From Streptomyces sp. ML-6 (GTDB lineage: Bacteria; Actinomycetota; Actinomycetes; Streptomycetales; Streptomycetaceae): a stretch of 64,000 nt of DNA. The notes beneath the pieces are model-generated. The model was not told the DNA's origin. It saw only the letters and a list, made by a program, of their open reading frames with translations, and did no database searches. The stretch spans positions 2,375,001 through 2,439,000 of the forward strand of contig NZ_JAOTIK010000001.1 in the NCBI RefSeq assembly GCF_030116705.1, in the 5' to 3' direction. Shown here in pieces: positions 21,502 to 30,977 of this stretch (positions are counted from its first letter, which is position 1; each line of letters opens with the position of its first letter). The position numbers and the translations under genes were made by a program.

Positions 21502-22725
21502 ATGGCCGGAACCACACCGGGAACCCCCCGCGTTCTGCGCGCCATGAACGACCGGGCCGCCCTCGACCTGCTGCTGGAGCACGGGCCGCTCTCGCGGACC
21601 CGGATCGGGAAGCTGACCGGGCTGTCCAAGCCCACCGCCTCGCAGTTGCTGGCGCGGCTGGAGGCAGCCGGGCTGGTGGTCGCGACCGGGACCGTGGCCG
21701 GGCGTCCGGGGCCCAACGCCCAGCTGTACGGGGTGAACGCGCGGGCCGCCCATGTCGCGGGGCTGGACGTGACCGCCCGCCGGATCGTCGCCGCCGTCGC
21801 CGACGTGACCGGGCAGACCGTCGGGCAGTTCGAGCTGCGCACCCCCGGGCGGCGCGCCGACAGCGTGGTGCGGCAGGTGGCGGAGGCGCTGGACGGGGCG
21901 GTCAAGGACGCCGGGCTCACCCGGTCCGACGTGCACCGGATCGTCATCGGCACCCCCGGCGCCTTCGACCCCGGCACCGGCCGGCTGCGGTACGCCTCGC
22001 ACCTGCCGGGCTGGCACTCCCCCACGCTGCTGGAGGAGCTGGCCGCCTTCCTGCCGATGCCGGTGGAGTACGAGAACGACGTGAACCTGGTCGCGGTGGC
22101 CGAGCAGCGCCTCGGTGCCGCGCGCGGGCACGAGGACTTCGTCCTGCTGTGGAACGAGGAGGGGCTCGGCGCCGCCCTCGTCATCAACGGACGGCTGCAC
22201 CGCGGCTTCACCGGCGGCGCGGGCGAGGTCGGTTTCCTGCCGGTGCCGGGCGCCCCGCTGGTCCGTCAGGTCACCAAGGTGAACGCGGGCGGCTTCCAGG
22301 AGCTGGCGGGGGCGCAGGTGCTGGCCCGGCTGGGCCGGGAGCTGGGCATCGACGACGAGCTGATCCGCGCCCCCGGCACCCACCACGAGGTCGCGGCCCG
22401 GCTGCTGGCGCGCGCCGCCGAAGCCGCGCAGGCCGGCGAGGACGGCCCGTACCCCCGGCTGCTCGATCTGTTCGCCACCGGGATCGCGACCGGGCTCGCC
22501 TCGATGACCGCCGTGCTGGACCCGGAGGTCGTCGTGCTGTCCGGCGAGGTGATCGCGGCCGGCGGGGAACCGCTGCGCGGCCGGGTGGAGTCCGAGCTGT
22601 CCGAACTGGCCGCCTCCCGGCCCCGGCTGATCGCCGGTGAGGTGACGCACCGTCCCGTGCTGCGCGGCGCGCTGGAGAGCGCCCTCGTCACCACGCGCGA
22701 CGAGGTCTTCGACACGTCCCGCTGA
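21502..22725 (+). CDS. csnR: ROK-family transcriptional repressor CsnR
   Basis: This 407-residue regulator has an N-terminal winged helix-turn-helix (LSRTRIGKLTGLSKPTASQLLARLE) joined to a ROK sugar-kinase-like domain (HVAGLDVTARRIVAAVADVTG, the VIGTPGAFDP loop, LHRGFTGGAGEVGFLPV). The cysteine zinc motif of many ROK proteins is not evident. It is the first gene of a six-gene operon with the same order as the S. coelicolor csnR-csnK cluster (SCO2657-SCO2662, from memory), in which CsnR represses chitosanase and chitosan-oligosaccharide uptake. A palindromic operator lies 23 bases upstream of the start. The inducer is presumably a chitosan oligosaccharide. Confidence 0.9.
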   Translation: MAGTTPGTPRVLRAMNDRAALDLLLEHGPLSRTRIGKLTGLSKPTASQLLARLEAAGLVVATGTVAGRPGPNAQLYGVNARAAHVAGLDVTARRIVAAVADVTGQTVGQFELRTPGRRADSVVRQVAEALDGAVKDAGLTRSDVHRIVIGTPGAFDPGTGRLRYASHLPGWHSPTLLEELAAFLPMPVEYENDVNLVAVAEQRLGAARGHEDFVLLWNEEGLGAALVINGRLHRGFTGGAGEVGFLPVPGAPLVRQVTKVNAGGFQELAGAQVLARLGRELGIDDELIRAPGTHHEVAARLLARAAEAAQAGEDGPYPRLLDLFATGIATGLASMTAVLDPEVVVLSGEVIAAGGEPLRGRVESELSELAASRPRLIAGEVTHRPVLRGALESALVTTRDEVFDTSR

Positions 22726-22803
22726 GACACGTCCCGCCGAACCGCCCGTCCCTTCCCCCCGCCCGTCCTTTCCCCGCCCTCATCCTCATCGGGAGGCACC
22801 TCC

Positions 22804-24141
22804 ATGTCCGGAAACCGCCGGAAGTCGGCCGTCGCGCTCGCCGCGACCGCCGCCCTCTCTCTGTTCGCCTCGGCCTGTACCGGCCAGAGCAGCTCCGGTG
22901 CCGGCGATGATCCGTCCAAGGAGACGACCATCACCTTCTGGCACGGCTGGATCAACCCGAGCGAGGTGAAGGCGATCCGGGCGACGGTCGACGCCTTCCG
23001 GAAGGCGCACCCCAACATCCACGTGAAGGTCGTCGGCAACATGACCGACGACAAGATCAACCAGGCGCTGCGGGCGGGCGGTTCGAAGGCCCCGGACGTC
23101 GTCTCCTCGTTCACCACGAACAACGTCGGCAAGTTCTGTTCGTCGAAGGCGTTCGTCGACCTGAACCCGTTCCTGAAGAAGGACGGCATCGACCCGGAGA
23201 AGACCTTCCCGAAGGCGATGAACGAGTACACGCAGTTCGACGGCGTGCGGTGCACCGTGCCGCTGCTCGGCGACGCCTACGGCCTCTACTACAACAAGGA
23301 CGCGTTCGAGGAGGCCGGCATCACCGAACCGCCCCGGACCTGGTCGCAGCTGGCCGAGGTCGCCAAGAAGCTGACGAAGACCAGGGGCGACTCGTACGAG
23401 CGGCTCGGCTTCATGCCGAACTACCACGGCTACGAGACGACGACCGAGCACTACCTCGGCGGCTGGGACCCGGAGTACTTCGACGCGGACGGCAAGTCGA
23501 ACATCGCGAAGGACCCGTCGTTCGCCGACATGCTGAGCACCCAGAAGAAGCTGGTCGACGGCCTGGGCGGGTACGAGAAGCTGGAGAGGTTCCGCACCTC
23601 GCTCGGCGACGAGTGGGGCGCCAAGCACCCGTTCCACACCGGCCAGGTGGCCATGCAGCTGGACGGCGAGTGGCGGCTGGGGATGGCCGAGGAGGCGAAG
23701 CCGGACTTCGAGATCGGCGTCGCCCCGATGCCCGTCGCCGACGACCAGGCCGACACCTACGGCAAGGGCTACCTGACCGGCACCATCGCCGGCATCGCCG
23801 CCACCTCCGAGAAGCAGAACGCGGCCTGGGAGCTGGTGAAGTTCATGACCACCGACACCGACGCGGTGGTGAACTTCGCCAACGCCATCCACAACGTGCC
23901 CTCCACCCTGGCGGCGCTGAAGTCGCCGAAGCTGAAGTACGACCCGCGCTTCAAGACCTTCCTGGACATCGCCGCGCACCCGGACAGCACCACCACCCCG
24001 CCCTCGGTGAACGGCGGCGCGTACCTGGTGTCCCTGCAGAACCTCGGGTTCGACATCGAGAAGGGCAGGCAGAAGGACATCGCGGCGGGCCTGAAGAAGA
24101 CCGCCGCGGAGATCGACGCGGCGATCGAGCAGGCGAAGTAG
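22804..24141 (+). CDS. csnE: Sugar ABC transporter substrate-binding lipoprotein CsnE
   Basis: This 445-residue extracellular binding protein has a lipobox ending in Cys25 (LSLFASAC), so it is membrane-anchored by lipid. The mature part belongs to the family 1 sugar-binding proteins (TITFWHGWINPSEV, APDVVSSFT, GLYYNKDAFEEAGI). GGGAGG lies 7 nt upstream of the ATG. It is followed by two permease genes and preceded by csnR, so the ligand is inferred to be chitosan-derived glucosamine oligosaccharides. No ATPase gene is in the operon; streptomycete sugar importers of this class usually share the ATPase MsiK. Confidence 0.88.
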   Translation: MSGNRRKSAVALAATAALSLFASACTGQSSSGAGDDPSKETTITFWHGWINPSEVKAIRATVDAFRKAHPNIHVKVVGNMTDDKINQALRAGGSKAPDVVSSFTTNNVGKFCSSKAFVDLNPFLKKDGIDPEKTFPKAMNEYTQFDGVRCTVPLLGDAYGLYYNKDAFEEAGITEPPRTWSQLAEVAKKLTKTRGDSYERLGFMPNYHGYETTTEHYLGGWDPEYFDADGKSNIAKDPSFADMLSTQKKLVDGLGGYEKLERFRTSLGDEWGAKHPFHTGQVAMQLDGEWRLGMAEEAKPDFEIGVAPMPVADDQADTYGKGYLTGTIAGIAATSEKQNAAWELVKFMTTDTDAVVNFANAIHNVPSTLAALKSPKLKYDPRFKTFLDIAAHPDSTTTPPSVNGGAYLVSLQNLGFDIEKGRQKDIAAGLKKTAAEIDAAIEQAK

Positions 24142-24148
24142 TACCGCG

Positions 24149-25117
24149 ATGAGCACCCACACGCTCCGTCCGGGGCGCCGTCACCCGACGCTCGCCGCCA
24201 GGCGCCGCCGCTCGGCGCTGAGGACCGCGGCCTTCATGTCGCCGTGGCTGATCGGGTTCTGCGTCTTCTTCGCCTACCCGCTGATCTCCACGGTCTACTT
24301 CTCCTTCACCAGCTACGACGGTTTCACGCCCCCCGAGTTCAGCGGGCTGAAGAACTGGTCGTTCGTCCTCAACGACTACCCGCTGTTCTGGCCGGCGCTG
24401 CGCAACACGCTCTGGCTGGTCGTGGTCATGGTCAGCTGCCGGGTGGTGTTCGGTCTCGGCATCGGACTGCTGATCACGAAGATCAAGACCGGCACCGGGG
24501 TCTTCCGCACCCTGTTCTACCTGCCCTACCTGGCCCCGCCCGTGGCGGCGACCCTCTGCTTCGCCTTCCTGCTCAACCCCGGCACCGGGCCGGTCAACTC
24601 GTTCCTCGGCGAGCTGGGGCTGCCCACGCCGGGCTGGTTCACCGACGCCACCTGGTCCAAGCCGGCCCTGACCGCGCTCGCGGTGTGGGGGGTGGGCGAC
24701 CTGATGGTGATCTTCATGGCCGCGCTGCTCGACGTGCCGAAGGAGCAGTACGAGGCGGCGGAGCTGGACGGGGCGTCCTCGTTCCAGCGCTTCCGCTTCG
24801 TCACGCTGCCGAACATCTCGCCGATCATCCTGTTCGCGGTGGTCACCGGGATCATCCAGACGATGCAGTACTACACCCAGCCGTTCGTGGCGGGGAAGGT
24901 CGCCTCCGGCGTGATCGGCGGCTCCGGGCAGCAGTTCGAGCCCGGCTATCCCGACAAGTCGACACTGACGCTGCCGCAGGTGGTCTACAACCTCGGCTTC
25001 CAGCGCTTCGACTACGGTTCCGCCTGCGTGGTCGCACTCATTCTCTTCGTCCTCGCCATGGCGTTCACCGCACTGCTGATGCGGCGCCGCAGCGGGCTGA
25101 TCCAGGCAGGTGGGTGA
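24149..25117 (+). CDS. csnF: Sugar ABC transporter permease CsnF
   Basis: This 322-residue permease of the MalF type has about six transmembrane segments (first at AAFMSPWLIGFCVFFAYPL) and the cytoplasmic EAA loop (YEAAELDGASSFQRFRFVTLP) that contacts the ATPase. The gene starts 7 nt after csnE and its TGA touches the start region of csnG. It probably forms the channel with CsnG and is energised by a shared ATPase encoded elsewhere. Confidence 0.9.
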   Translation: MSTHTLRPGRRHPTLAARRRRSALRTAAFMSPWLIGFCVFFAYPLISTVYFSFTSYDGFTPPEFSGLKNWSFVLNDYPLFWPALRNTLWLVVVMVSCRVVFGLGIGLLITKIKTGTGVFRTLFYLPYLAPPVAATLCFAFLLNPGTGPVNSFLGELGLPTPGWFTDATWSKPALTALAVWGVGDLMVIFMAALLDVPKEQYEAAELDGASSFQRFRFVTLPNISPIILFAVVTGIIQTMQYYTQPFVAGKVASGVIGGSGQQFEPGYPDKSTLTLPQVVYNLGFQRFDYGSACVVALILFVLAMAFTALLMRRRSGLIQAGG

Positions 25118-25118
25118 C

Positions 25119-26021
25119 GTGGCACAGGTTCTCGACCCCGTGAAGACGACCGTACCGGCGCCCGGCCCGGCCACCCCGCCCGAACGCACCGCGCGCCGCA
25201 GGGCGCTGCTGAACTGGATCGCCGTGCACGCGCTCGGCGTCGCGGCCGCGCTCTTCTTCGTGCTGCCGTTCGTCTTCCTGCTGCTCACCTCGCTGATGAG
25301 CGACCAGCAGGCACTGACCCGCGACCTGTGGCCGCACCCCTTCGAGTGGGGCAACTACCGGAAGGTCTTCGAGGCCGACGGCTTCCTGCTCTGGTGGCGC
25401 AACACCCTGCTGTACGCGGGGCTCGGCACCGTCCTCACGGTCGTCTCCTCGCTGCCCGTGGCGTACGCGCTCGCCAAGTTCCGCTTCCGGGGCCGGCACC
25501 TGTCGCTGATGCTGGTCATCTCGATGATGATGCTGCCGCCGCAGGTCGTCGTCATCCCGATGTACCTGTTCTGGGCGAAGCAGCTGGACCTGTCCGGCAC
25601 GCTCTGGCCGCTGATCATCCCGATGGCGTTCGGCGACGCGTTCTCCATCTTCCTGCTGCGGCAGTTCCTGCTGACCATCCCGGACGAGTACCTGGACGCC
25701 GCGAAGGTCGACGGCTGCGGCGAACTGCGCACCCTGCTCAGGGTCGTGGTGCCGATGGCCAAACCGGGCATCGCCGCCGTCGCGCTCTTCCAGTTCTTCT
25801 ACGCCTGGAACGACTACTTCGGGCCGCAGATCTACGCCTCGGAGAACCCCGCCGCCTGGACTCTCAGCTACGGGCTGGATTCCTTCAAGGGCGCGCACCA
25901 GACCGACTGGAACCTGACCATGGCCGCGACCGTACTGGTCATGGCCCCCGTGATCCTCGTCTTCTTCTTCGCCCAGAAGGCGTTTGTCGAGGGCGTCACA
26001 CTGACCGGAGTAAAGGGCTGA
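25119..26021 (+). CDS. csnG: Sugar ABC transporter permease CsnG
   Basis: This permease of the MalG type has about 300 residues, an N-terminal transmembrane helix (IAVHALGVAAALFFVLPFVFLLLTS) and the EAA loop (YLDAAKVDGCGELRTLLRVV). Two starts are possible: GTG 25119, 1 nt after the csnF stop and 5 nt after AGGTGG, or GTG 25110, which overlaps csnF by 8 nt. The former is chosen. It ends 2 nt before csnH. Confidence 0.9.
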   Translation: MAQVLDPVKTTVPAPGPATPPERTARRRALLNWIAVHALGVAAALFFVLPFVFLLLTSLMSDQQALTRDLWPHPFEWGNYRKVFEADGFLLWWRNTLLYAGLGTVLTVVSSLPVAYALAKFRFRGRHLSLMLVISMMMLPPQVVVIPMYLFWAKQLDLSGTLWPLIIPMAFGDAFSIFLLRQFLLTIPDEYLDAAKVDGCGELRTLLRVVVPMAKPGIAAVALFQFFYAWNDYFGPQIYASENPAAWTLSYGLDSFKGAHQTDWNLTMAATVLVMAPVILVFFFAQKAFVEGVTLTGVKG

Positions 26022-26023
26022 CC

Positions 26024-27289
26024 ATGAAGCTCGCAGTAGTTGGTGGCGGGTCCACCTACACCCCTGAACTGATCGACGGTTTCGCACGGCTGCGGGACAC
26101 GCTGCCGATCGAGGAGCTGGTGCTCGTCGACCCGGCGGCCGACCGGCTGGAACTCGTCGGCGGCCTCGCCCGGCGGATCTTCGCCAAGCAGGGCCACCCG
26201 GGGCGGATCGTCACGACCTCGGACCTGGACGCGGGCGTCGCCGACGCCGACGCGGTCCTGCTCCAGTTGCGCGTCGGCGGCCAGGCCGCCCGCAACCAGG
26301 ACGAGACCTGGCCGCTGGAGTGCGGCTGCGTCGGCCAGGAGACCACCGGCGCCGGCGGCCTCGCCAAGGCGATGCGCACCGTGCCGGTCGTCCTGGACAT
26401 CGCCGAACGGGTCCGCCGCACCAACCCGAACGCCTGGATCATCGACTTCACCAACCCGGTCGGCATCGTCACCCGGGCGCTGCTCCAGGCCGGCCACAAG
26501 GCCGTCGGCCTGTGCAACGTGGCGATCGGCTTCCAGCGGAAGTTCGCCCGGCTCCTCGACGTCACCCCCGCCGAGGTGCACCTCGACCACGTCGGGCTCA
26601 ACCACCTGACGTGGGAGCTCGGGGTGCGCCTGGGCGGCCCGGACGGCGAGAACGTCCTGCCGGGGCTGCTCGCCGAGCACGGCGACACCATCGCGGGCGA
26701 CCTGCGCATGCCCCGGGCGCTCGTCGACCGGCTCGGCGTCGTCCCCTCGTACTACCTGCGTTACTTCTACGCGCACGACGAGGTCGTCAAGGAGCTCGGC
26801 ACCAAGCCGTCCAGGGCGGCCGAGGTCGCCGCGATGGAGAAGGAACTCCTGGCCATGTACGGCGATCCGGCGCTGGACGAGAAGCCCGCGCTGCTCGCCA
26901 AGCGCGGCGGCGCCTTCTACTCGGAGGCCGCCGTGGACCTGGCGTCCTCGCTGCTGGGCTCGGGCGGCTCCGCGGTGCAGGTGGTCAACACCTACAACCG
27001 GGGGACGCTGCCGTTCCTGCCGGACGACGCGGTGATCGAGGTGCAGGCCCGGGTCGACGGCACGGGCGCCGCCCCGCTCGCCGTGCCGGAGCTGGACCCG
27101 CTGTACGCCGGGCTGATCGCCGATGTGACGGCGTACGAGGACCTGGCCCTGGAGGCGGCCCTGCGCGGCGGCCGGGACCGGGTGTTCAAGGCACTGCTCG
27201 CGCATCCGCTGATCGGTCAGTTCGCCTACGCCGAGGCGCTCACCGACAAGCTGATCGCGCACAACCGGGAGCACCTGGCGTGGGCGTGA
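26024..27289 (+). CDS. csnH: GH4 family 6-phospho-beta-glycosidase CsnH
   Basis: This 421-residue GH4 enzyme opens with the NAD-binding loop MKLAVVGGGSTYTPELIDG. GH4 enzymes use NAD+ and Mn2+ to cleave by oxidation and elimination. Metal and active-site elements include the CNVAIG cysteine, LDHVGLNHL with its histidine and GGAFYSEAA. In this operon it presumably hydrolyses phosphorylated di- or oligosaccharides of glucosamine taken up by CsnEFG. The next gene, a sugar kinase, overlaps its end, which fits a kinase-then-hydrolase route. Confidence 0.9.
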   Translation: MKLAVVGGGSTYTPELIDGFARLRDTLPIEELVLVDPAADRLELVGGLARRIFAKQGHPGRIVTTSDLDAGVADADAVLLQLRVGGQAARNQDETWPLECGCVGQETTGAGGLAKAMRTVPVVLDIAERVRRTNPNAWIIDFTNPVGIVTRALLQAGHKAVGLCNVAIGFQRKFARLLDVTPAEVHLDHVGLNHLTWELGVRLGGPDGENVLPGLLAEHGDTIAGDLRMPRALVDRLGVVPSYYLRYFYAHDEVVKELGTKPSRAAEVAAMEKELLAMYGDPALDEKPALLAKRGGAFYSEAAVDLASSLLGSGGSAVQVVNTYNRGTLPFLPDDAVIEVQARVDGTGAAPLAVPELDPLYAGLIADVTAYEDLALEAALRGGRDRVFKALLAHPLIGQFAYAEALTDKLIAHNREHLAWA

Positions 27290-28254
27290 ACGCTTCGGTC
27301 CTCGCGATCGACGCGGGGAACAGCAAGACCGACGTGGCGCTGATCGCCGCTGACGGAACGATTCTGTCGACGGCCCGCGGCGGTGGTTTCCAGCCACCGG
27401 TCGTGGGTGTGGACGTGGCCGTGGACGGTCTCGGCGCGATCGTCGACCGCGCGCTGGCGTCGGCCGGGGTGCCGGCCGGGGCCGTCGCGCACGTCTCGGC
27501 CTGCCTCGCCAACGCCGATCTCCCGGTGGAGGAGGAGCAGTTGGCGGCGGCGCTGCGCGCCCGCGGCTGGAGTTCCTCGGTCGAGGTGCGCAACGACACC
27601 TTCGCGATCCTGCGCGCGGGGGTGGACGAGCCGCGGGGCGTGGCCGTCGTCTGCGGCGCGGGGATCAACTGCGTCGGCATGGTGCCGGACGGCCGGACCG
27701 CGCGGTTTCCCGCCATAGGCCGGATCTCCGGCGACTGGGGCGGTGGCGGCGGCCTGGCCGAGGAGGCGATGTGGGTCGCCGCGCGGGCCGAGGACGGCCG
27801 GGGCGGGCCGACCGAGCTGGCCCGCACGCTGCCCGGTCACTTCGGGCTGGACTCGATGTACGCGCTGATCGAGGCCCTGCACCTGGGCCGGATCGAGCCC
27901 GGGCGCCGGCACGAGCTGGCCCCGGTGCTCTTCGCGACCGCGGCGGACGGCGATCCGGCGGCGGTCGCGCTGGTGGACCGGATGGCGGAGGAGGTCGTCG
28001 CGATGGCCTCGGTCGCGCTGGAGCGGCTCGGCCTGCTGGACGAGGAGGCGCCGGTGGTGCTGGGCGGCAGTGTGCTGGCGGCCCGTCACCCGCGGCTGGA
28101 CGGGGGGATCGCCGAACGTCTCGCGGCGCGCGCCCCGAGGGCACACATCCGGGTGGTGACGGAGCCTCCGGTCCTGGGGGCCGCGCTGCTGGGCCTGGAC
28201 CGCGTGGGCGCGAGCGCCGAGGTGCACGAGAGCTTGCGCGCGCAGTACTCCTGA
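27280..28254 (+). CDS. csnK: BadF/BadG-type sugar kinase CsnK
   Basis: This kinase of the actin-like ATPase superfamily has about 324 residues and shows phosphate 1 (VLAIDAGNSKTDVALIAADG), VVCGAGINCVG, GRISGDWGGGGGLAEEA and a C-terminal adenosine loop (PVVLGGSVLAARHP). It resembles N-acetylglucosamine/glucosamine kinases. GTG 27280 has GGGAG 8 nt upstream and overlaps csnH by 10 nt; GTG 27286 (GTGA overlap) is the alternative. As the last gene of the csn operon it is likely to phosphorylate imported glucosamine or oligosaccharides. Confidence 0.88.
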   Translation: MGVNASVLAIDAGNSKTDVALIAADGTILSTARGGGFQPPVVGVDVAVDGLGAIVDRALASAGVPAGAVAHVSACLANADLPVEEEQLAAALRARGWSSSVEVRNDTFAILRAGVDEPRGVAVVCGAGINCVGMVPDGRTARFPAIGRISGDWGGGGGLAEEAMWVAARAEDGRGGPTELARTLPGHFGLDSMYALIEALHLGRIEPGRRHELAPVLFATAADGDPAAVALVDRMAEEVVAMASVALERLGLLDEEAPVVLGGSVLAARHPRLDGGIAERLAARAPRAHIRVVTEPPVLGAALLGLDRVGASAEVHESLRAQYS

Positions 28255-28274
28255 ATCCGCAACTGCGGTCTCCC

Positions 28275-28317
28275 CGAGGGGCGTTCCACGACGTACGACG
28301 TCGCGGGACGCCCCTCG
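28275..28317 (+). terminator. Hairpin ending the csn operon
   Basis: CGAGGGGCGTTCC (28275-28287) pairs with GGGACGCCCCTCG (28305-28317) with one G-T pair. It begins 20 bases after the csnK stop. Confidence 0.7.
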
Positions 28318-28569
28318 CGCATGGGAACCGTCCGGGCTCCCCGCACGTGTTCATGGGTGGGGGAGAAGGGTCCGTTCCGCGTACCGGACCGCCGGTCGGG
28401 CTTGCCCGACGGCGCACGCCTTGATCGAATGCTGTGATCGTGTCACGGACCGGTGCGGGATCCAGGACGTTCCTGGTGCGGATGCGGTCCCTGCGGCCAT
28501 ACTTCTGGCCGGGCGACGGCTCCCGGACCGGGCGGGCCGGGCCACGTCGAGGACCGAGGGGGAGGTCAG
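28318..28569. other. Leader region of the PknG signalling locus
   Basis: About 250 bases run from the csn terminator to the GlnX-like gene. A CATACT element near 28496 could be a -10, but no matching -35 is seen. No supported ORF lies here. Confidence 0.35.
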
Positions 28570-29949
28570 GTGACACACCCGCCGACCGCGCGCACCGCGC
28601 CGGAGGAGACACGGGTGCAACCACCCGTCCCCGTGCCCGCCCCCGGCCCGGAGCGGCGCACCCCGTGGTCCGCGACGACCGACCGGATGCGGGCCGCCGC
28701 CACGACCGAGCCGGGCAGGCTCCGGGTCATCGGGGCCGTACTGGCCCTGCTCGTCGTCGCGTTCGGGGGCGTGACGGCGCTGGAGGTCCAGGACCGGGCG
28801 GAGTCCGCCAACGACGTGGTGGAGCACAGCCAGCCGCTGAGCAGCCACGCGGCCGACATCTTCCAGTCCCTGGCCGCCGCCGACGCCGCGGTGACCGAGG
28901 GCTTCCTGGCCGGGAGGAAGGAACCCGCCGGTACCCGCAAGGAGTACGACGAGGCCATCGGCAGCACGTACAAGTCGCTGCAGGCCGCGGCGAGCGACAC
29001 GAGCGCGTCGCAGGAGTCCAAGGACCGGATCGCCGAGCTCTACGAGGGACTCCCCCGGTACGTGCAACTGGTCGAGCGGGCCCGCGCCAACAACCGCCAG
29101 GGCTTCCCGCTGGGCGGCGCATACCTCCGTTACGCGAACGAGAAGATGACCGAGGACCTGCTGCCGGCCGCCGAGGACCTGTACGGGGCGGAGACCGAGC
29201 GGCTCGGCCGGGACCGCGACGACGCCCGGACCTGGCCGTTCCTCTCCACCGGGCTGGGCCTGGTGACCCTGGGCGCGCTGTACTGGGCGCAGCGCCGCGA
29301 CTACCGCAGGACGAACCGGGTCTTCAACCGCGGCCTGCTCCTCGCGACCGCCGCGTCCACCGTCGTCCTGCTGTGGCTGGCCGTGGGGCACACGGTGGCC
29401 AGGGCCGAGCTGCGCGACGCCGACGTGCACGGGCAGCGGTCCCTCGACGTGCTCAACACCGCACGGATCGGCTCCCTGAAGGCCCGCGCCAACGAGAACC
29501 TCGCACTGGTCGCCCGGGGCTCGGTCCTCACCCCGGAGGGCAAGGACAAGTACGAGACCGGTTTCACCACCGAGATGAAAGAACTCCGTCAGCAGCTGGA
29601 GAAGGCCGAAAAGCTTGCCGAGGACACGACGGGGAAAAGCCCGGTGAAGGGGGCGCTCGCCGCCACCGAGGAATGGCAGCGGAGCCACGACGCCGCTCGC
29701 GAGAGCGAGAACAGCGGCCGCTACAAGGAAGCGCGGGAGAAGATCAGCCAGTCGAAGAAGTCGTCGTACAAGCGGGTGGGCCTCGAGCTGGGGGACGCGC
29801 GCGAGAACGAGGAGGGGCAGTTCCTGGCGGCCGCGAGGAGCGGGCGCGGGGCCCTGTCGCCACTGCCGTTCGGGGCCGCCCTGCTCGCCCTGCTGGGGGC
29901 GGGTGCCGCGATCGCCGGTGTCAACCGCAGGGTCTCGGAGTACCGGTGA
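28570..29949 (+). CDS. GlnX-like four-helix transmembrane sensor
   Basis: This 459-residue membrane protein starts at GTG 28570 after GGGGGAGG. A Pro-rich cytoplasmic tail is followed by TM1 (about 51-73), an extracellular helical bundle, TM2 (222-240), a short cytoplasmic loop, TM3 (256-276), a second extracellular bundle and TM4 (430-451). Both outer regions look like MCP-type four-helix sensor domains. No HAMP, kinase or signalling output domain is present. The architecture and position match mycobacterial GlnX, which with lipoprotein GlnH passes an aspartate/glutamate signal to kinase PknG. The next gene encodes a GlnH-like protein and a PknG gene lies downstream. The function here is inferred from that parallel. 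Confidence 0.82.
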   Translation: MTHPPTARTAPEETRVQPPVPVPAPGPERRTPWSATTDRMRAAATTEPGRLRVIGAVLALLVVAFGGVTALEVQDRAESANDVVEHSQPLSSHAADIFQSLAAADAAVTEGFLAGRKEPAGTRKEYDEAIGSTYKSLQAAASDTSASQESKDRIAELYEGLPRYVQLVERARANNRQGFPLGGAYLRYANEKMTEDLLPAAEDLYGAETERLGRDRDDARTWPFLSTGLGLVTLGALYWAQRRDYRRTNRVFNRGLLLATAASTVVLLWLAVGHTVARAELRDADVHGQRSLDVLNTARIGSLKARANENLALVARGSVLTPEGKDKYETGFTTEMKELRQQLEKAEKLAEDTTGKSPVKGALAATEEWQRSHDAARESENSGRYKEAREKISQSKKSSYKRVGLELGDARENEEGQFLAAARSGRGALSPLPFGAALLALLGAGAAIAGVNRRVSEYR

Positions 29950-29960
29950 GAGGGGGCGCG

Positions 29961-30977
29961 ATGACCAGGAAACGCACGACGGGCAACGCCGTCGGCAGGC
30001 TGCGCGGCTGGGGCGGTGTGACGGGCATGGCCGCGGCCTGCGCGGTGACGGCCTCGTTCACGCTGCTGCCGCTCCTCCTCGGCGGTCCCGGCGCGGCCGC
30101 CGACGCCTCCGCCGGTGTCCCCGGGACGACGGCGACGACGCACGTGACGCAGGCCCGGGCCGCCGACTGCACGACGGACCCGTGGGCGAGCGTCTCCCCG
30201 GCCGACGCCGCCGACGACAAGGTCGGGGAGATCCGGGCCCGCGGCCAACTGATCGTGGGCGTCGACCAGAACAGCCTCTTCTGGGCCTCCCGCGACCCGG
30301 AGAGCGAAGAGAACGAGATCGTGGGCTTCGACATCGATCTGGCCAGGGCCATCGCCGCGGACCTCCTGCCCGACGTGGCCGAGGAGGAGAGGGTGGTCTT
30401 CCGGGTCATCTCCACCGCCGACCGGGAGAAGATGCTGGAGAGCGGCGACATCGACCTCGTGGTCCGGACGATGTCGATCAACTGCGAGAAGAACGTCTCC
30501 TTCTCCCACCCCTACTTCGAGGCCGCCCAGCAGATCATCGCCGCGAAGGACACCAAGGGGATCGACGGACTCGACTCCCTGACCGGCAAGCGGGTGTGCA
30601 CCGCCGACGGCTCCAGCGCCCGCACGGCGGTGCGGGCGAAGGTGGCGGAGAAGGACCAGGTCCACGTCCCCAACCAGCTGGACTGTCTGGCGCGGCTGCA
30701 GCTCGGCGAGGTCGACGCCGTGGTCACGGACGACACCCTCGCGGCCGCGCAGGTCGCCCAGGACCCGGCGATCGAGTTCAAGGGCGCCCCGTTCACCGAG
30801 GAGTACTACGGCGTGGCGGCCCGGAAGCAGGGCGCGAGCGACCTGGTGGCCCGCGTCAACCGGGTGCTGGCCGACTACAGCAGGGACGGCCGCTGGACGG
30901 ACTCGTACAAGAAGTGGCTGAAGGAGAGGCTGCCCGGCAAGAAACCGCCCGTGAAGCCCGCGTCCGGCAGCAACTGA
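29961..30977 (+). CDS. GlnH-like periplasmic amino-acid-binding protein
   Basis: This 338-residue protein starts 11 nt after the GlnX-like gene. A long basic N-terminus and hydrophobic stretch (about 20-45) act as a signal peptide or anchor. A family 3 solute-binding domain follows (RGQLIVGVDQNSLFWA, EIVGFDIDLARAIAADLL, DIDLVVRTMSIN, GEVDAVVTDD). Cys residues in INCEKN, RVCTADG and NQLDCLARL resemble the disulfide pattern of the GluB/GlnH group. Unlike mycobacterial GlnH no classical lipobox is evident. No amino-acid permease genes are adjacent, which argues for sensing rather than transport. The ligand is probably glutamate or aspartate (inference). Confidence 0.87.
   Translation: MTRKRTTGNAVGRLRGWGGVTGMAAACAVTASFTLLPLLLGGPGAAADASAGVPGTTATTHVTQARAADCTTDPWASVSPADAADDKVGEIRARGQLIVGVDQNSLFWASRDPESEENEIVGFDIDLARAIAADLLPDVAEEERVVFRVISTADREKMLESGDIDLVVRTMSINCEKNVSFSHPYFEAAQQIIAAKDTKGIDGLDSLTGKRVCTADGSSARTAVRAKVAEKDQVHVPNQLDCLARLQLGEVDAVVTDDTLAAAQVAQDPAIEFKGAPFTEEYYGVAARKQGASDLVARVNRVLADYSRDGRWTDSYKKWLKERLPGKKPPVKPASGSN

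Noticed and set aside
22726..22803. Second CsnR operator before csnE
   Set aside because: No AGGAAA/TTTCCT palindrome is present. The genes are only 78 bases apart and most likely share the csnR transcript.
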